A stretch of DNA of 7,008 bases from an uncultured bacterium (GCA_903940375.1 CAJAKT010000171.1:1-7008), one strand, 5' to 3'. Positions 1 through 5,916 are shown, numbered from the stretch's first letter. The notes: a model not told the origin generated them from the sequence alone. Numbers and translations are program-made.

Positions 1-203
1 GTGTCGTTGGGGTCGATGCCCGGCAGGAACGGACCGCAGTCGAAAGACGGCAGGTTCGAGGGGGCTTCTCCGGGCGCTGACTGATCGCGCAGCAGGACCC
101 GCAGCGCCTCCTCCATGACCGAGCCGACGCTTTGGCCAGCCAGAGCGGCACGAGCCTTGGCCCGGCGGTACAGGGCGTCATCGATTGTCACGGTGGTCCG
201 CAT
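1..203 (-). CDS. VapB-type ribbon-helix-helix antitoxin, N-terminal part (runs off left edge)
   Basis: Reading from the ATG at 203-201, 67 codons stay open to the window edge. The product starts MRTTVTIDDALYRRAKARAA, the typical start of RHH/CopG-fold VapB antitoxins: a DNA-binding beta strand (about residues 2-7), helix A (8-22) and helix B (25-38, SVGSVMEEALRVLL). After a linker, LPSFDCGPFLPGIDPND (51-67) resembles the toxin-contacting tail of actinobacterial VapB proteins, which often carry a LP-x-F...PGID/V-type segment. In this family the N-terminus binds the operon's own operator and the C-terminus neutralises a PIN-domain VapC ribonuclease. The toxin gene would lie just beyond the left edge and is not seen. 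There is no good Shine-Dalgarno before the ATG (only CGGGG close to it). An orphan RHH regulator is the alternative. Confidence 0.82.
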   Translation of the reverse strand, partial: MRTTVTIDDALYRRAKARAALAGQSVGSVMEEALRVLLRDQSAPGEAPSNLPSFDCGPFLPGIDPND

Positions 204-211
204 GCCCCGAG

Positions 212-241
212 AGTATCATCGTGATGCGCATCAAGATGCGC
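212..241 (-). promoter_or_regulatory. Probable operator/promoter of the VapB-type antitoxin gene
   Basis: In the 58-base gap upstream of the antitoxin start, TGATGCGCATCA (222-233) is a perfect 12-bp palindrome. It overlaps a second inverted repeat, GCGCATC-AA-GATGCGC (226-241). As a result the half-site GATGCGC occurs twice in the same orientation, at 223-229 and 235-241, exactly 12 bp apart, and once inverted at 226-232. Repeated half-sites at about one helical turn are what RHH antitoxins bind for autorepression. On the minus strand a -10-like GATACT (217-212) ends 8 bases before the ATG, so the transcript could be leaderless or nearly so. I found no good -35 at 16-18 bp. The palindromes are seen directly; the operator role is inferred. 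Confidence 0.55.
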
Positions 242-261
242 CGTCATATGTCAGCGTGAGG

Positions 262-720
262 TCAGGCCCCAGCGACGATCTGCGACAGTCGGTCGAGGAC
301 GGCCTGCTCGCGGGGATCCACCTTGTCGGCGCCGCCGCCGAACATGCCGCTGCCGGCCGCGGCCACGACGGCTGCGGCAACGGCGGTGAGCAGGGCCCCG
401 ACCTGGGCGGCCTCCTCGGCCGTGGCCTTCGCGCGGACGAGCGCGAAGGCGGCAGCGGTCTCGTCGAGCATCATCGCAACGGCCTCGTCCGTGGACTTGG
501 TGTCCGGCGCGTTCATCGACCCGTCGGTGAAGGAGGCGATGATCGCGTTCCCGGGGTACTTGGCAACCTCGGCCGTCAGGGTGCTGCCACCTGCGGCAGC
601 CTCCTTCATCAGCGCCACCACGTTCCGGCCGTCTGCCAGTGCCGCTGCGCCCAGCACGAGTCCGGGCAGCGTGAGGACCCGCTGCCACTCCTCTGGGGTG
701 AAGTCATCCTTGCTGGCCAT
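262..720 (-). CDS. Uncharacterised 152-aa mostly helical protein
   Basis: The ATG at 720-718 is preceded by a strong Shine-Dalgarno (GGGAGG, about 6 bases away on the minus strand), which decides the start over longer upstream extensions of the same frame. The stop is TGA at 264-262. The product has no signal peptide and no clear membrane anchor. It begins with DDFTPEEWQRVLTLPGLVLGAAALAD (residues 5-30), then VVALMKEAAAG (35-44), a middle segment with conserved-looking KYPGNAIIASFTDG (54-67), a long Ala-rich helical stretch (about 76-122, VAMMLDETAAAFALVRAKATAEEAAQ), a glycine-rich turn GSGMFGGG (123-130) and a final amphipathic helix (135-149). I do not recognise a named family. The FT-x-EEW start and glycine turn near the C-terminus recall small uncharacterised bacterial proteins of similar length, but this is memory of a pattern, not a match. 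It reads toward the antitoxin gene with a 58-base gap, so it may be co-transcribed in part. Confidence 0.8.
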   Translation of the reverse strand: MASKDDFTPEEWQRVLTLPGLVLGAAALADGRNVVALMKEAAAGGSTLTAEVAKYPGNAIIASFTDGSMNAPDTKSTDEAVAMMLDETAAAFALVRAKATAEEAAQVGALLTAVAAAVVAAAGSGMFGGGADKVDPREQAVLDRLSQIVAGA

Positions 721-891
721 GCCGAGCCTCCCTGCTTCGACGGAGTGAGAACGGGGTCGAGGGTATCGGCGTGGAAATCGACGTGCATGAAGACATCCGT
801 TCGATTGAGACCAATAGGTTGACCCTTGCGCTCCCCACTTCGGGGTCGTGGCAGTTCCGAGCCCGCGGGTGCGGGTCAAAGTGAGGTTCCC
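721..891. other. Divergent intergenic region between the 152-aa gene and the membrane protein gene
   Basis: This 171-base gap separates two divergently read genes and must hold both promoters. On the minus strand the best pair I see is TTCATG (791-786) and GATACC (767-762), 18 bp apart, with a weak -35. On the plus strand TTGAGA (805-810) and TTGACC (819-824) are -35-like, but neither has a convincing -10 at the right distance. A small hairpin CCCC-ACTTC-GGGG (833-845) and a GACCC/GGGTC pairing (821-825 with 843-847) are mutually exclusive folds in the leader of the membrane protein gene. None of these is strong enough to call separately. I see no small gene here. Confidence 0.5.
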
Positions 892-1743
892 ATGTCTGCT
901 CCGAACGTCTCCGCATCGTCCATGCCTCGTGAGACTCGCGCAGCTGAGCCGATTCATGTCACGCGAGCATCCCTGTCGCTGGCTGCGGGTGGCTTCATCC
1001 TGTGGGGGATCGGCTACCTGACCCTGTGGGGTGCGCCAACCGGAACACGGCTGGAGTGGGTGCTCTGCACCCTGGGCCCCCTGCTGCTGGCTGCTGCGAT
1101 CCTCAACCACCTCGATCATCACCGTCGTCGCTTCGGGATCGTGGCGCTCGTCCTGCTGAACATCGTGGTCATCATGCAGGCACTGGTGTTCCTGCCCTAC
1201 GCGGTGAATCCTGGCCTGCGCGGCGATGCGGCATGGTCGAACGTGCCATACGACATCTGGGGCATCAGCTGGCTGGTGGGCGCGCTCGGGGTGGCTGCCG
1301 TGCTGATGCGCAAGAAGTCACGCCTCGATCATGGCGGCAAGAGCGCCGAGACCGAGATCCACGCTTCGTTCTTCCAGTTGTCGATGCTCGCCGCCGGAAT
1401 GCTGATCTACGGAATCAGTTTCGTCGGCTTCAGTACGGATCGCACCAGCCACCTGTTCGGCTGGCTCAGCGTGATCGGCCCCGCGTTCATCGCTGTCGCA
1501 GTGATCGCACACATCGAGCACCTGAGCCTGCGGCTGGGCCGCCCTGCGGTCGTCCTGGTCATCTTTGGGGTGTCAGCTTGGGCAGCCAAGAACCTGGTGC
1601 GGGCAACCACCGACCTCATGAGCGACCCGCACTGGGCGGTGTTCTTCGTCTATGGGGTGCAGGGCGTCATCCTGCTGCTCGGAGCGCTCGCCTGCCTGCT
1701 CGTGCTGTTCCACAAGCAGGCGTGGGAACTGCCTGTCGAGTAG
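892..1743 (+). CDS. Eight-helix integral membrane protein with internal duplication, function unknown
   Basis: The chosen ATG at 892 has GTGAGG (881-886) 5 bases upstream; an in-frame TTG at 826 has no such site. The 283-aa product has a polar N-terminus of about 25 residues and eight hydrophobic segments at roughly 27-47, 54-72, 82-104, 122-139, 160-180, 188-206, 218-237 and 248-273. The two halves align. AAGGFILWGIG (31-41) matches LAAGMLIYGIS (166-176), LGPLLLAAAILNHLDH (61-76) matches IGPAFIAVAVIAHIEH (195-210), and R80-F-G82 matches R214-L-G216, at an offset of 134-135 residues. The basic loop MRKKSR (139-144) joins the halves and suggests a cytoplasmic linker. The paired H-[LI]-[DE]-H motifs sit at the same helix end in each half. 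I do not recognise the family. It lies 109 bases upstream of the Tad ATPase on the same strand, but an apparent hairpin between them argues that it is a separate unit. Confidence 0.85.
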   Translation: MSAPNVSASSMPRETRAAEPIHVTRASLSLAAGGFILWGIGYLTLWGAPTGTRLEWVLCTLGPLLLAAAILNHLDHHRRRFGIVALVLLNIVVIMQALVFLPYAVNPGLRGDAAWSNVPYDIWGISWLVGALGVAAVLMRKKSRLDHGGKSAETEIHASFFQLSMLAAGMLIYGISFVGFSTDRTSHLFGWLSVIGPAFIAVAVIAHIEHLSLRLGRPAVVLVIFGVSAWAAKNLVRATTDLMSDPHWAVFFVYGVQGVILLLGALACLLVLFHKQAWELPVE

Positions 1744-1755
1744 CTCGGCAGAGCG

Positions 1756-1783
1756 GCAGCGGCCTGCAGGCCACCGTTGCTGC
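1756..1783 (+). terminator. GC-rich hairpin after the membrane protein gene, possible terminator
   Basis: Thirteen to 40 bases after the stop codon, GGCCTGCAGGCC (1761-1772) is a perfect 12-bp palindrome that folds as GGCC-TGCA-GGCC. Flanking GCAGC (1756-1760) and GCTGC (1779-1783) can extend the stem across a bulge. No T-run follows. Actinobacterial terminators often lack one, so a terminator role is plausible but unproven. Confidence 0.35.
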
Positions 1784-1790
1784 TGACGGG

Positions 1791-1799
1791 TTGTCCACA
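1791..1799 (+). other. Single DnaA-box-like 9-mer
   Basis: TTGTCCACA matches the DnaA-box consensus known for high-GC actinobacteria. It is a single copy in the 109-base gap before cpaF, with no cluster, AT-rich unwinding region or dnaA/dnaN neighbours, so it is not an origin. It may be a stray box or a regulatory site for the downstream operon. Confidence 0.3.
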
Positions 1800-1839
1800 G
1801 GCGTTGAATTGGGCATGGCAGTGTGCGGCATCGCCGACG

Positions 1840-1845
1840 TACCGT
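1840..1845 (+). promoter_or_regulatory. Possible -10 element for a leaderless Tad operon transcript
   Basis: TACCGT fits the actinobacterial TANNNT -10 pattern. Seven bases separate it from the ATG at 1853, the spacing expected if transcription starts at or next to the A of the ATG. There is no Shine-Dalgarno before this ATG, which fits. No recognisable -35 is present at 16-19 bp, so support rests on spacing alone. Confidence 0.35.
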
Positions 1846-1852
1846 CGTCGAC

Positions 1853-3079
1853 ATGGACACGGTGGCGGTTGTCGAGGAGCGAGTGCGCGAAGCAGTGCGC
1901 GCACGTGGGATCGACCCGCTTCGTGATCCGGATTCGGTGCGCGAACTCGTCGATGCCGCGCTGCAGGAGTCGCTGAGCGAAGGTCCAGTTGCGGAAGCCG
2001 CATCCGTCGGCCGGTCGGTGTTTCACGCGGTGGCCGGATTCGGGCCGCTTCAGCAGTTCTTCGACGATCCATCGGTTGAGGAACTGTGGATCAATGCGCC
2101 GGGCCGGGTCTTCGTGGCGCGCGACGGCCGCAGTGAGCTCACGACCATCGTGCTGGACGCCGCTCAGGTGCACGTACTGGTCGAACGCATGCTGCGCGTG
2201 TCGGGCCGCCGCCTCGACTTGAGCAGCCCCTTTGTCGACGCGATGCTCCCGGACGGCAGCCGACTGCACGTCGTCATCCCCGACATCACGCGCGAGCACT
2301 GGGCAATCAACGTCCGGCGGTTCGTCGTGCGGGCGAGGACTGTCATGGACCTTGTCTCGCTGGGCATGCTCTCGTCTCAAGCAGCGACGTTTCTCGATGC
2401 AGCAGTGATCGCGGGCCTCAACATCGTGGTGGCAGGTGGCACGCAGTCCGGCAAGACGACCTTCCTCAATGCGCTGCTGGGCTGCGTCCCCTCGACGGAG
2501 CGGATCATCACCTGCGAGGAAGTGTTCGAGATCCAGCTGCAGCACCCGGACTGGGTCGCCCTCCAGACCCGCGACGCGAGCCTGGAGGGAACGGGCGAGA
2601 TCGCCCTGCGCCGGCTCGTGCGGGAGGCGCTGCGCATGCGTCCGACGCGACTTGTGGTCGGCGAGGTGCGGCAGGCCGAGTCCCTCGACCTGCTCGTCGC
2701 CATGAACAGCGGGATGCCAGCGATGGCGACCCTGCACGCCAACAGCGCACGCGAGGCGGTGACCAAGCTCTGCACCCTGCCGCTGCTGGCCGGGCAGAAC
2801 ATCGCGGCTGATTTCGTCGTCCCGACGGTCGCCGGCTGCGTCGACATCGTCGTCCATCTGGCTGCCGATGCCTCCGGTCGCCGCGCAGTGCGCGAGATCG
2901 CCGGTCTGTCGGGTCGTGCTGAGGCGGGTGTCGTCGAGATGGCCGACCTGTTCGTTGATCGCGGCGGTGGTCTCGAACGAGCGGGCGGTTTCCCGCCGCA
3001 CGCGGAGCGATTCGCGCGTCACGGCCTTGACCTCGCGGGCCTGCTCGATCAGGGTGGCCGCGGCACGGTGAGCCGATGA
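1853..3079 (+). CDS. cpaF: Tad/Flp pilus assembly ATPase, CpaF/TadA family
   Basis: This is the cytoplasmic secretion ATPase (VirB11/type II secretion GspE superfamily) that powers pilin assembly. With the ATG at 1853 it has 408 residues, normal for CpaF. The N-terminal part (about 1-150) includes the family's FGPLQQFFDDPSVEELWINAP stretch. The nucleotide site follows: Walker A GGTQSGKTT (195-203, catalytic Lys201), the Asp-box equivalent ITCEEVFEIQ (218-227), Walker B-like LVVGEVRQAE (267-276, Glu271) and the His box ATLHANS (292-298, His295). All key residues are intact, so it should be active. An in-frame GTG at 1823 would add ten residues (MRHRRRTVVD), but it has no better ribosome site and the N-terminus MDTVAVVEERVREAV looks natural. 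Its stop overlaps the tadB start (ATGA). No tadZ/cpaE-like gene precedes it, unlike many actinobacterial tad loci. Confidence 0.95.
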   Translation: MDTVAVVEERVREAVRARGIDPLRDPDSVRELVDAALQESLSEGPVAEAASVGRSVFHAVAGFGPLQQFFDDPSVEELWINAPGRVFVARDGRSELTTIVLDAAQVHVLVERMLRVSGRRLDLSSPFVDAMLPDGSRLHVVIPDITREHWAINVRRFVVRARTVMDLVSLGMLSSQAATFLDAAVIAGLNIVVAGGTQSGKTTFLNALLGCVPSTERIITCEEVFEIQLQHPDWVALQTRDASLEGTGEIALRRLVREALRMRPTRLVVGEVRQAESLDLLVAMNSGMPAMATLHANSAREAVTKLCTLPLLAGQNIAADFVVPTVAGCVDIVVHLAADASGRRAVREIAGLSGRAEAGVVEMADLFVDRGGGLERAGGFPPHAERFARHGLDLAGLLDQGGRGTVSR

Positions 3080-3936
3080 GCGCCGCCGTCGGTGCGCTGC
3101 TCGGCGCTGCAGTCGGATGCGGGATGCTGCTCGTCCTGCTGGCTGCACTGGCACCACGCTCGACATCGGTGCGAAGAGCTAGCGTCCTCGCCCGACTCCT
3201 GCAGCGGGCGGACGTTCCTCGGCTGAGCGTGCCAGCGCTCCTTGCGGGGTGCGTTCTTGCTGCGCTGATCGCAGGAACGCTCGGCCTCGTCGCGACAGCA
3301 CTGCCGGTTGCGGCTCTCCTCGCGGCTGCGATGGCATCTCTCGCCCCGATCCTCCTGCTTCGCCGACGTGCTGCGTTGCGGCAGCAGGCATTGCAGGCTG
3401 CGTGGCCGGACGCCGTCGACACGCTCGTGTCAGCGGTGCGAGCCGGGCTGTCGCTGCCGGAGTCGCTCGCCGACCTCGGCCGCTCGGGGCCACCACCCCT
3501 GCGCCCGGCCTTTGCCGCCTTCGCGGCTGAGTACCGCGCGACCGGCTCGTTCGGGGATTCACTCGACCTGGTGCAGGCTCGGCTTGCTGATCCGGTGGCC
3601 GATCGGGTGATCGCCGCGTTTCGGCTGGCGCGCGAGTTCGGCGGGTCCGATCTCGGAGTCGTGCTTCGCACCCTCAGCACGATGCTCCGCGATGATGCGC
3701 GCACGCGCGGTGAGATCCGCGGCCGGCAGAGCTGGACCGTCACCGCGGCCCGACTCGCTGTAGCGGCCCCGTGGGTCACCCTCGTGCTGCTATGCACGCG
3801 GGGTGAGGCGGCGCGGGCCTACGCCTCCCCGGCCGGTGCACTCGTGATCGGACTTGCTGCTGCCCTGTCGGTCTTCGCCTACGTTGCCATGACGCGCATC
3901 GGTCGCATGCCGACGGACGAGCGGATGGCCGCATGA
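3076..3936 (+). CDS. tadB: Tad pilus inner-membrane platform protein TadB-like
   Basis: The ATG at 3076 overlaps the cpaF stop by four bases (ATGA), which implies translational coupling; GGTGAG lies just upstream. The 286-aa protein has a hydrophobic N-terminus (about 5-27), a long hydrophobic region likely forming two helices (54-94), a basic stretch RRRAALRQQ (97-104), the cytoplasmic T2SSF domain (about 110-220, starting AWPDAVDTLVSAVRAGLSLPESL) and two C-terminal helices (about 223-241 and 252-272). The T2SSF segment with its GxSLxxSL-type turn and ARLADPVADRVIAAFRLAREFGG is characteristic of TadB/GspF-like platform proteins. TadB pairs with TadC in the membrane and transmits ATPase motion to pilus assembly. 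Assignment as TadB rather than TadC rests on gene order, length and topology. Confidence 0.9.
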   Translation: MSAAVGALLGAAVGCGMLLVLLAALAPRSTSVRRASVLARLLQRADVPRLSVPALLAGCVLAALIAGTLGLVATALPVAALLAAAMASLAPILLLRRRAALRQQALQAAWPDAVDTLVSAVRAGLSLPESLADLGRSGPPPLRPAFAAFAAEYRATGSFGDSLDLVQARLADPVADRVIAAFRLAREFGGSDLGVVLRTLSTMLRDDARTRGEIRGRQSWTVTAARLAVAAPWVTLVLLCTRGEAARAYASPAGALVIGLAAALSVFAYVAMTRIGRMPTDERMAA

Positions 3937-4841
3937 GTGTCAGCGGGCAGGGGATGGCTGCGGGGCTGCTCGCCGGGCTCGGCCTGCTGCTCGTGCTGGG
4001 ATGGCTGGCTGCTCGCCGGCCGCTCCGGATGGCCGACCGCATCGGCCCCTTCGTCGGGGCGCGCGGATCCGCCTTCGCTGCCGCCGATCGCACAACATCA
4101 CTCGTGACCGTGCTCGGCTGGCTGCGCTCATCATCGGTACCCGACGCTGACGCGAATGCACGTGACCTTGGCTTGCGGCTCCGGCGCTCGGGGTCGGTGG
4201 CATCCGTCTCGCAGTACCAACTCGAGCGCATCGTGTGGTGCGCGCTGGGCACGTGTGCCGGCAGCGTCGCCGGTGTGGTGCTCACGTCGGGCGGTTCGTC
4301 GCCGGTCGGCGTCGTCCTACTAGGGGTGGTGGGCGGCGTGGCCGGTTGGTCCATGCGGGATGCCGCCCTGGCGCGCGCCGTGCGTTCACGGCAGCGGTCG
4401 ATCGAAGCGCACCTGCCGACCCTCGCCGACCTGCTCGCGCTGGCGGTGGCGTCCGGGGCATCGCCAGCAGCAGCCTTGGAGAACGCGGCCAGCACGATGT
4501 CGGGGCCACTCGCCGACGAGGTGGCGGCCGCCGTTGACGACGTTCGCAGCGGACTGCCCGTTGATGCGGCCCTGAGGGCATTGGCGAACCGATGCGGTCT
4601 GCCTGCGGTGCAGCGATTCGTCGACGGCATCCTCATCGCGGTCGAGCGCGGGACTCCGCTGGCTGACGTGATGCGCGCACAGGCCGACGATGTTCGCGTT
4701 GATCACCGCCGCCGATTGATGGAGCTCGCGGGGCGCAAGGACGTCGCGATGCTCGTCCCGATCGTCTTTCTCGTCCTGCCCAGCGTCGTTCTCGTGGCCG
4801 TGTTCCCGGGCATCCAGGCCCTTCACCTCGTCGTCCCCTGA
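3933..4841 (+). CDS. tadC: Tad pilus inner-membrane platform protein TadC-like
   Basis: The ATG at 3933 overlaps the tadB stop by four bases (ATGA). The 302-aa protein has an N-terminal membrane segment (about 9-27), a pair of helices (100-118 and 124-140), a T2SSF domain (about 158-268, beginning HLPTLADLLALAVASGASPAAAL) and a C-terminal segment GRKDVAMLVPIVFLVLPSVVLVAVFPG (267-293). That last segment is a strong TadC signature, with the helix-breaking Pro residues and terminal FPG. It is the second half of the two-protein platform that replaces the single GspF of other pili. The next gene starts 23 bases downstream. Confidence 0.9.
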   Translation: MSVSGQGMAAGLLAGLGLLLVLGWLAARRPLRMADRIGPFVGARGSAFAAADRTTSLVTVLGWLRSSSVPDADANARDLGLRLRRSGSVASVSQYQLERIVWCALGTCAGSVAGVVLTSGGSSPVGVVLLGVVGGVAGWSMRDAALARAVRSRQRSIEAHLPTLADLLALAVASGASPAAALENAASTMSGPLADEVAAAVDDVRSGLPVDAALRALANRCGLPAVQRFVDGILIAVERGTPLADVMRAQADDVRVDHRRRLMELAGRKDVAMLVPIVFLVLPSVVLVAVFPGIQALHLVVP

Positions 4842-4842
4842 C

Positions 4843-4860
4843 ATCCTTCGAAGAGAGGAT
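4843..4860 (+). promoter_or_regulatory. Pilin ribosome binding site within a small inverted repeat
   Basis: The pilin start at 4865 is preceded by a good Shine-Dalgarno, GAGAGGA (4853-4859). ATCCT (4843-4847) is the exact complement of AGGAT (4856-4860), and a G-U pair can extend the stem, so part of the ribosome site could be folded away. The stem is only five to six pairs with a loop of six to eight, so any control of pilin translation is speculative. Confidence 0.35.
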
Positions 4861-4864
4861 CACC

Positions 4865-5059
4865 ATGCTTCACTCGCTCCTGCACCACCGGATCGCGCGC
4901 GCCGTTCTGCCCCGTCTCCAGGACGATCGCGGTGACGTGCCGGGCTGGGTTCTCATTACCGTCATGACGGCAGGTCTCGTGACGGGGCTGTGGCTGGTGG
5001 CGGACGACCAGCTGACTGCCGTGCTCGGCCGGGCGATCACGTCCGTCGCGAAGCCGTAG
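4865..5059 (+). CDS. Flp-like major pilin precursor (DVPGWVL type)
   Basis: This 64-aa protein lies between tadC and the tadE genes, the usual place of the Flp pilin. It has a basic N-terminus of about 22 residues (MLHSLLHHRIARAVLPRLQD...), then DRGDVPGWVL (21-30) leading into one hydrophobic helix (ITVMTAGLVTGLWLVA, 31-46) and a short tail. That is the layout of a class IVb prepilin: leader, Gly processing site, hydrophobic helix. Cleavage after Gly23 would leave 41 residues. Canonical Flp pilins have Glu at +5 and usually Tyr at +6; here these are Trp28 and Val29, with an unusual Pro-Gly pair just before. As far as I recall, DVPGWVL recurs in actinobacterial tad loci, so it is probably a lineage variant rather than a defect. 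The start has a clear ribosome site. The major-subunit role is inferred from size and position. Confidence 0.85.
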   Translation: MLHSLLHHRIARAVLPRLQDDRGDVPGWVLITVMTAGLVTGLWLVADDQLTAVLGRAITSVAKP

Positions 5060-5062
5060 GCC

Positions 5063-5449
5063 GTGCGCCGGCCTCTCGGTGGGGAACGCGGCAGTGCTGT
5101 CGTGGAGTTCGTGCTCGTCGTTCCGCTGCTGCTCGTGGTCGCCATGGGTGTGCTGCAGATCGTGCTGGCGTTGCATGTCCGATCCACGCTGACGAGCGCT
5201 GCGGCCGAGGGTGCTCGGGCGGCGAGTCTTGCCGGGGCCGACCCGGCGGCGGGAGTCCGTCGCACCCGCGTACTCCTCGCCGGGAGTCTCGCCGGCGATG
5301 TCGTGCGGGACGTCGCTGCTCGGCGAGCCGTCATCGGTGGTGCACCCGTCGTCGAGGTGCGGATCGACGCAGCGCTCCCGCTGATCGGACTGCTCGGCCC
5401 GACAGCGATGAGTGTCGAAGGGCACGCCCTGCAGGAGGGTTGGAACTGA
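5063..5449 (+). CDS. TadE-like minor pilin
   Basis: A GTG start at 5063 follows the pilin stop by only three bases and has no clear Shine-Dalgarno, so translation probably depends on coupling with the pilin gene. The 128-aa product begins MRRPLGGERGSAVVEFVLVVPLLL. Gly10 is the likely prepilin-peptidase site, Glu15 is the +5 glutamate, and 12-38 is the single hydrophobic helix. The segment ALHVRSTLTSAAAEGARAASL (36-56) and the ending VEGHALQEGWN are typical of TadE-like proteins. These are minor pilins that prime or regulate Flp pilus assembly and expose a small C-terminal domain outside the membrane. The next gene starts within its stop codon (TGATG). Confidence 0.88.
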   Translation: MRRPLGGERGSAVVEFVLVVPLLLVVAMGVLQIVLALHVRSTLTSAAAEGARAASLAGADPAAGVRRTRVLLAGSLAGDVVRDVAARRAVIGGAPVVEVRIDAALPLIGLLGPTAMSVEGHALQEGWN

Positions 5450-5916
5450 TGCGCCGACCGAGATACCCACGCTCAGCAGACGATCAACGTGGCGCGGCGA
5501 TGATCGAGTTCATCGTTCTCGGCGTCGGCGTCATCGTTCCGCTGGCATACCTCGCGATCAGCGCGGTCACCGTGCAGGCCGCAGCATTCGCCAGCACGCA
5601 GGCTGTTCGGGAGGCAGGACGGGCCTTCAGCGCAGCGACCACCGCGCGGGAAGGGCGAGCGCGCGCACTTGTCGCAGCGCAGTTTGCCTTCGCGGACCAG
5701 GGCATGGAGCTGCCGGCCGACGCCCTGCGCATCACGTGCGCCGAAGGGGAGTGCCTGGCTCCCGGGTCGGTTGTCGATGTCGATCTCGCCTGGTCCGTGC
5801 CGCTGCCCTGGCTGCCCGGATCCCTCGCCGCCGATGTGCCCGCCCGTGTCCCGATCGAGGCGACGCATCGGGTGCCCGTCGACGACTACCGCAGCAGCCC
5901 CGGCGACCTTCCGTGA
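5449..5916 (+). CDS. Second TadE/TadF-like minor pilin with a cysteine pair
   Basis: The ATG at 5449 shares a base with the previous stop (TGATG), and AGGAGGG (5433-5439) inside the preceding gene is a strong ribosome site 9 bases upstream. These fix the start well inside a longer open frame. The 155-aa product begins MRRPRYPRSADDQRGAAMIEF: Gly15 is the likely cleavage site, Glu20 is at +5 and 21-45 is hydrophobic. The exported part contains Cys97 and Cys102 (ITCAEGECLAPG), which could form a disulfide outside the membrane. The C-terminus is proline-rich and ends PGDLP. Together with the preceding TadE and the following TadG-type protein it forms a three-member minor pilin set. TadF is an equally possible name; sequence alone does not separate them here. 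Confidence 0.85.
   Translation: MRRPRYPRSADDQRGAAMIEFIVLGVGVIVPLAYLAISAVTVQAAAFASTQAVREAGRAFSAATTAREGRARALVAAQFAFADQGMELPADALRITCAEGECLAPGSVVDVDLAWSVPLPWLPGSLAADVPARVPIEATHRVPVDDYRSSPGDLP

Noticed and set aside
115..822. A 235-aa plus-strand open frame over the left part of the window
   Set aside because: It covers the antitoxin and the 152-aa gene in antisense and has no recognisable domain. The minus-strand genes have better starts and protein-like composition.
826..891. TTG start giving the membrane protein 22 more residues
   Set aside because: It has no ribosome site, the added residues are arginine- and glycine-rich leader-like sequence, and the ATG at 892 has GTGAGG at good spacing.
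721..1122. Upstream extension of the 152-aa minus-strand gene
   Set aside because: The added part overlaps the divergent membrane protein gene and the promoter region, and it looks like random translation. The ATG at 720 has a strong ribosome site.
1667..3166. A 499-aa open frame on the minus strand opposite cpaF
   Set aside because: It lies antisense to an intact CpaF with all catalytic motifs. Its product is low-complexity, rich in Arg, His and Ala, as expected of a shadow frame in GC-rich DNA.
4823..5470. A 215-aa minus-strand open frame opposite the pilin and tadE genes
   Set aside because: Its composition is Arg/His/Asp-rich and low in hydrophobics, and it is antisense to three clearly recognisable features.
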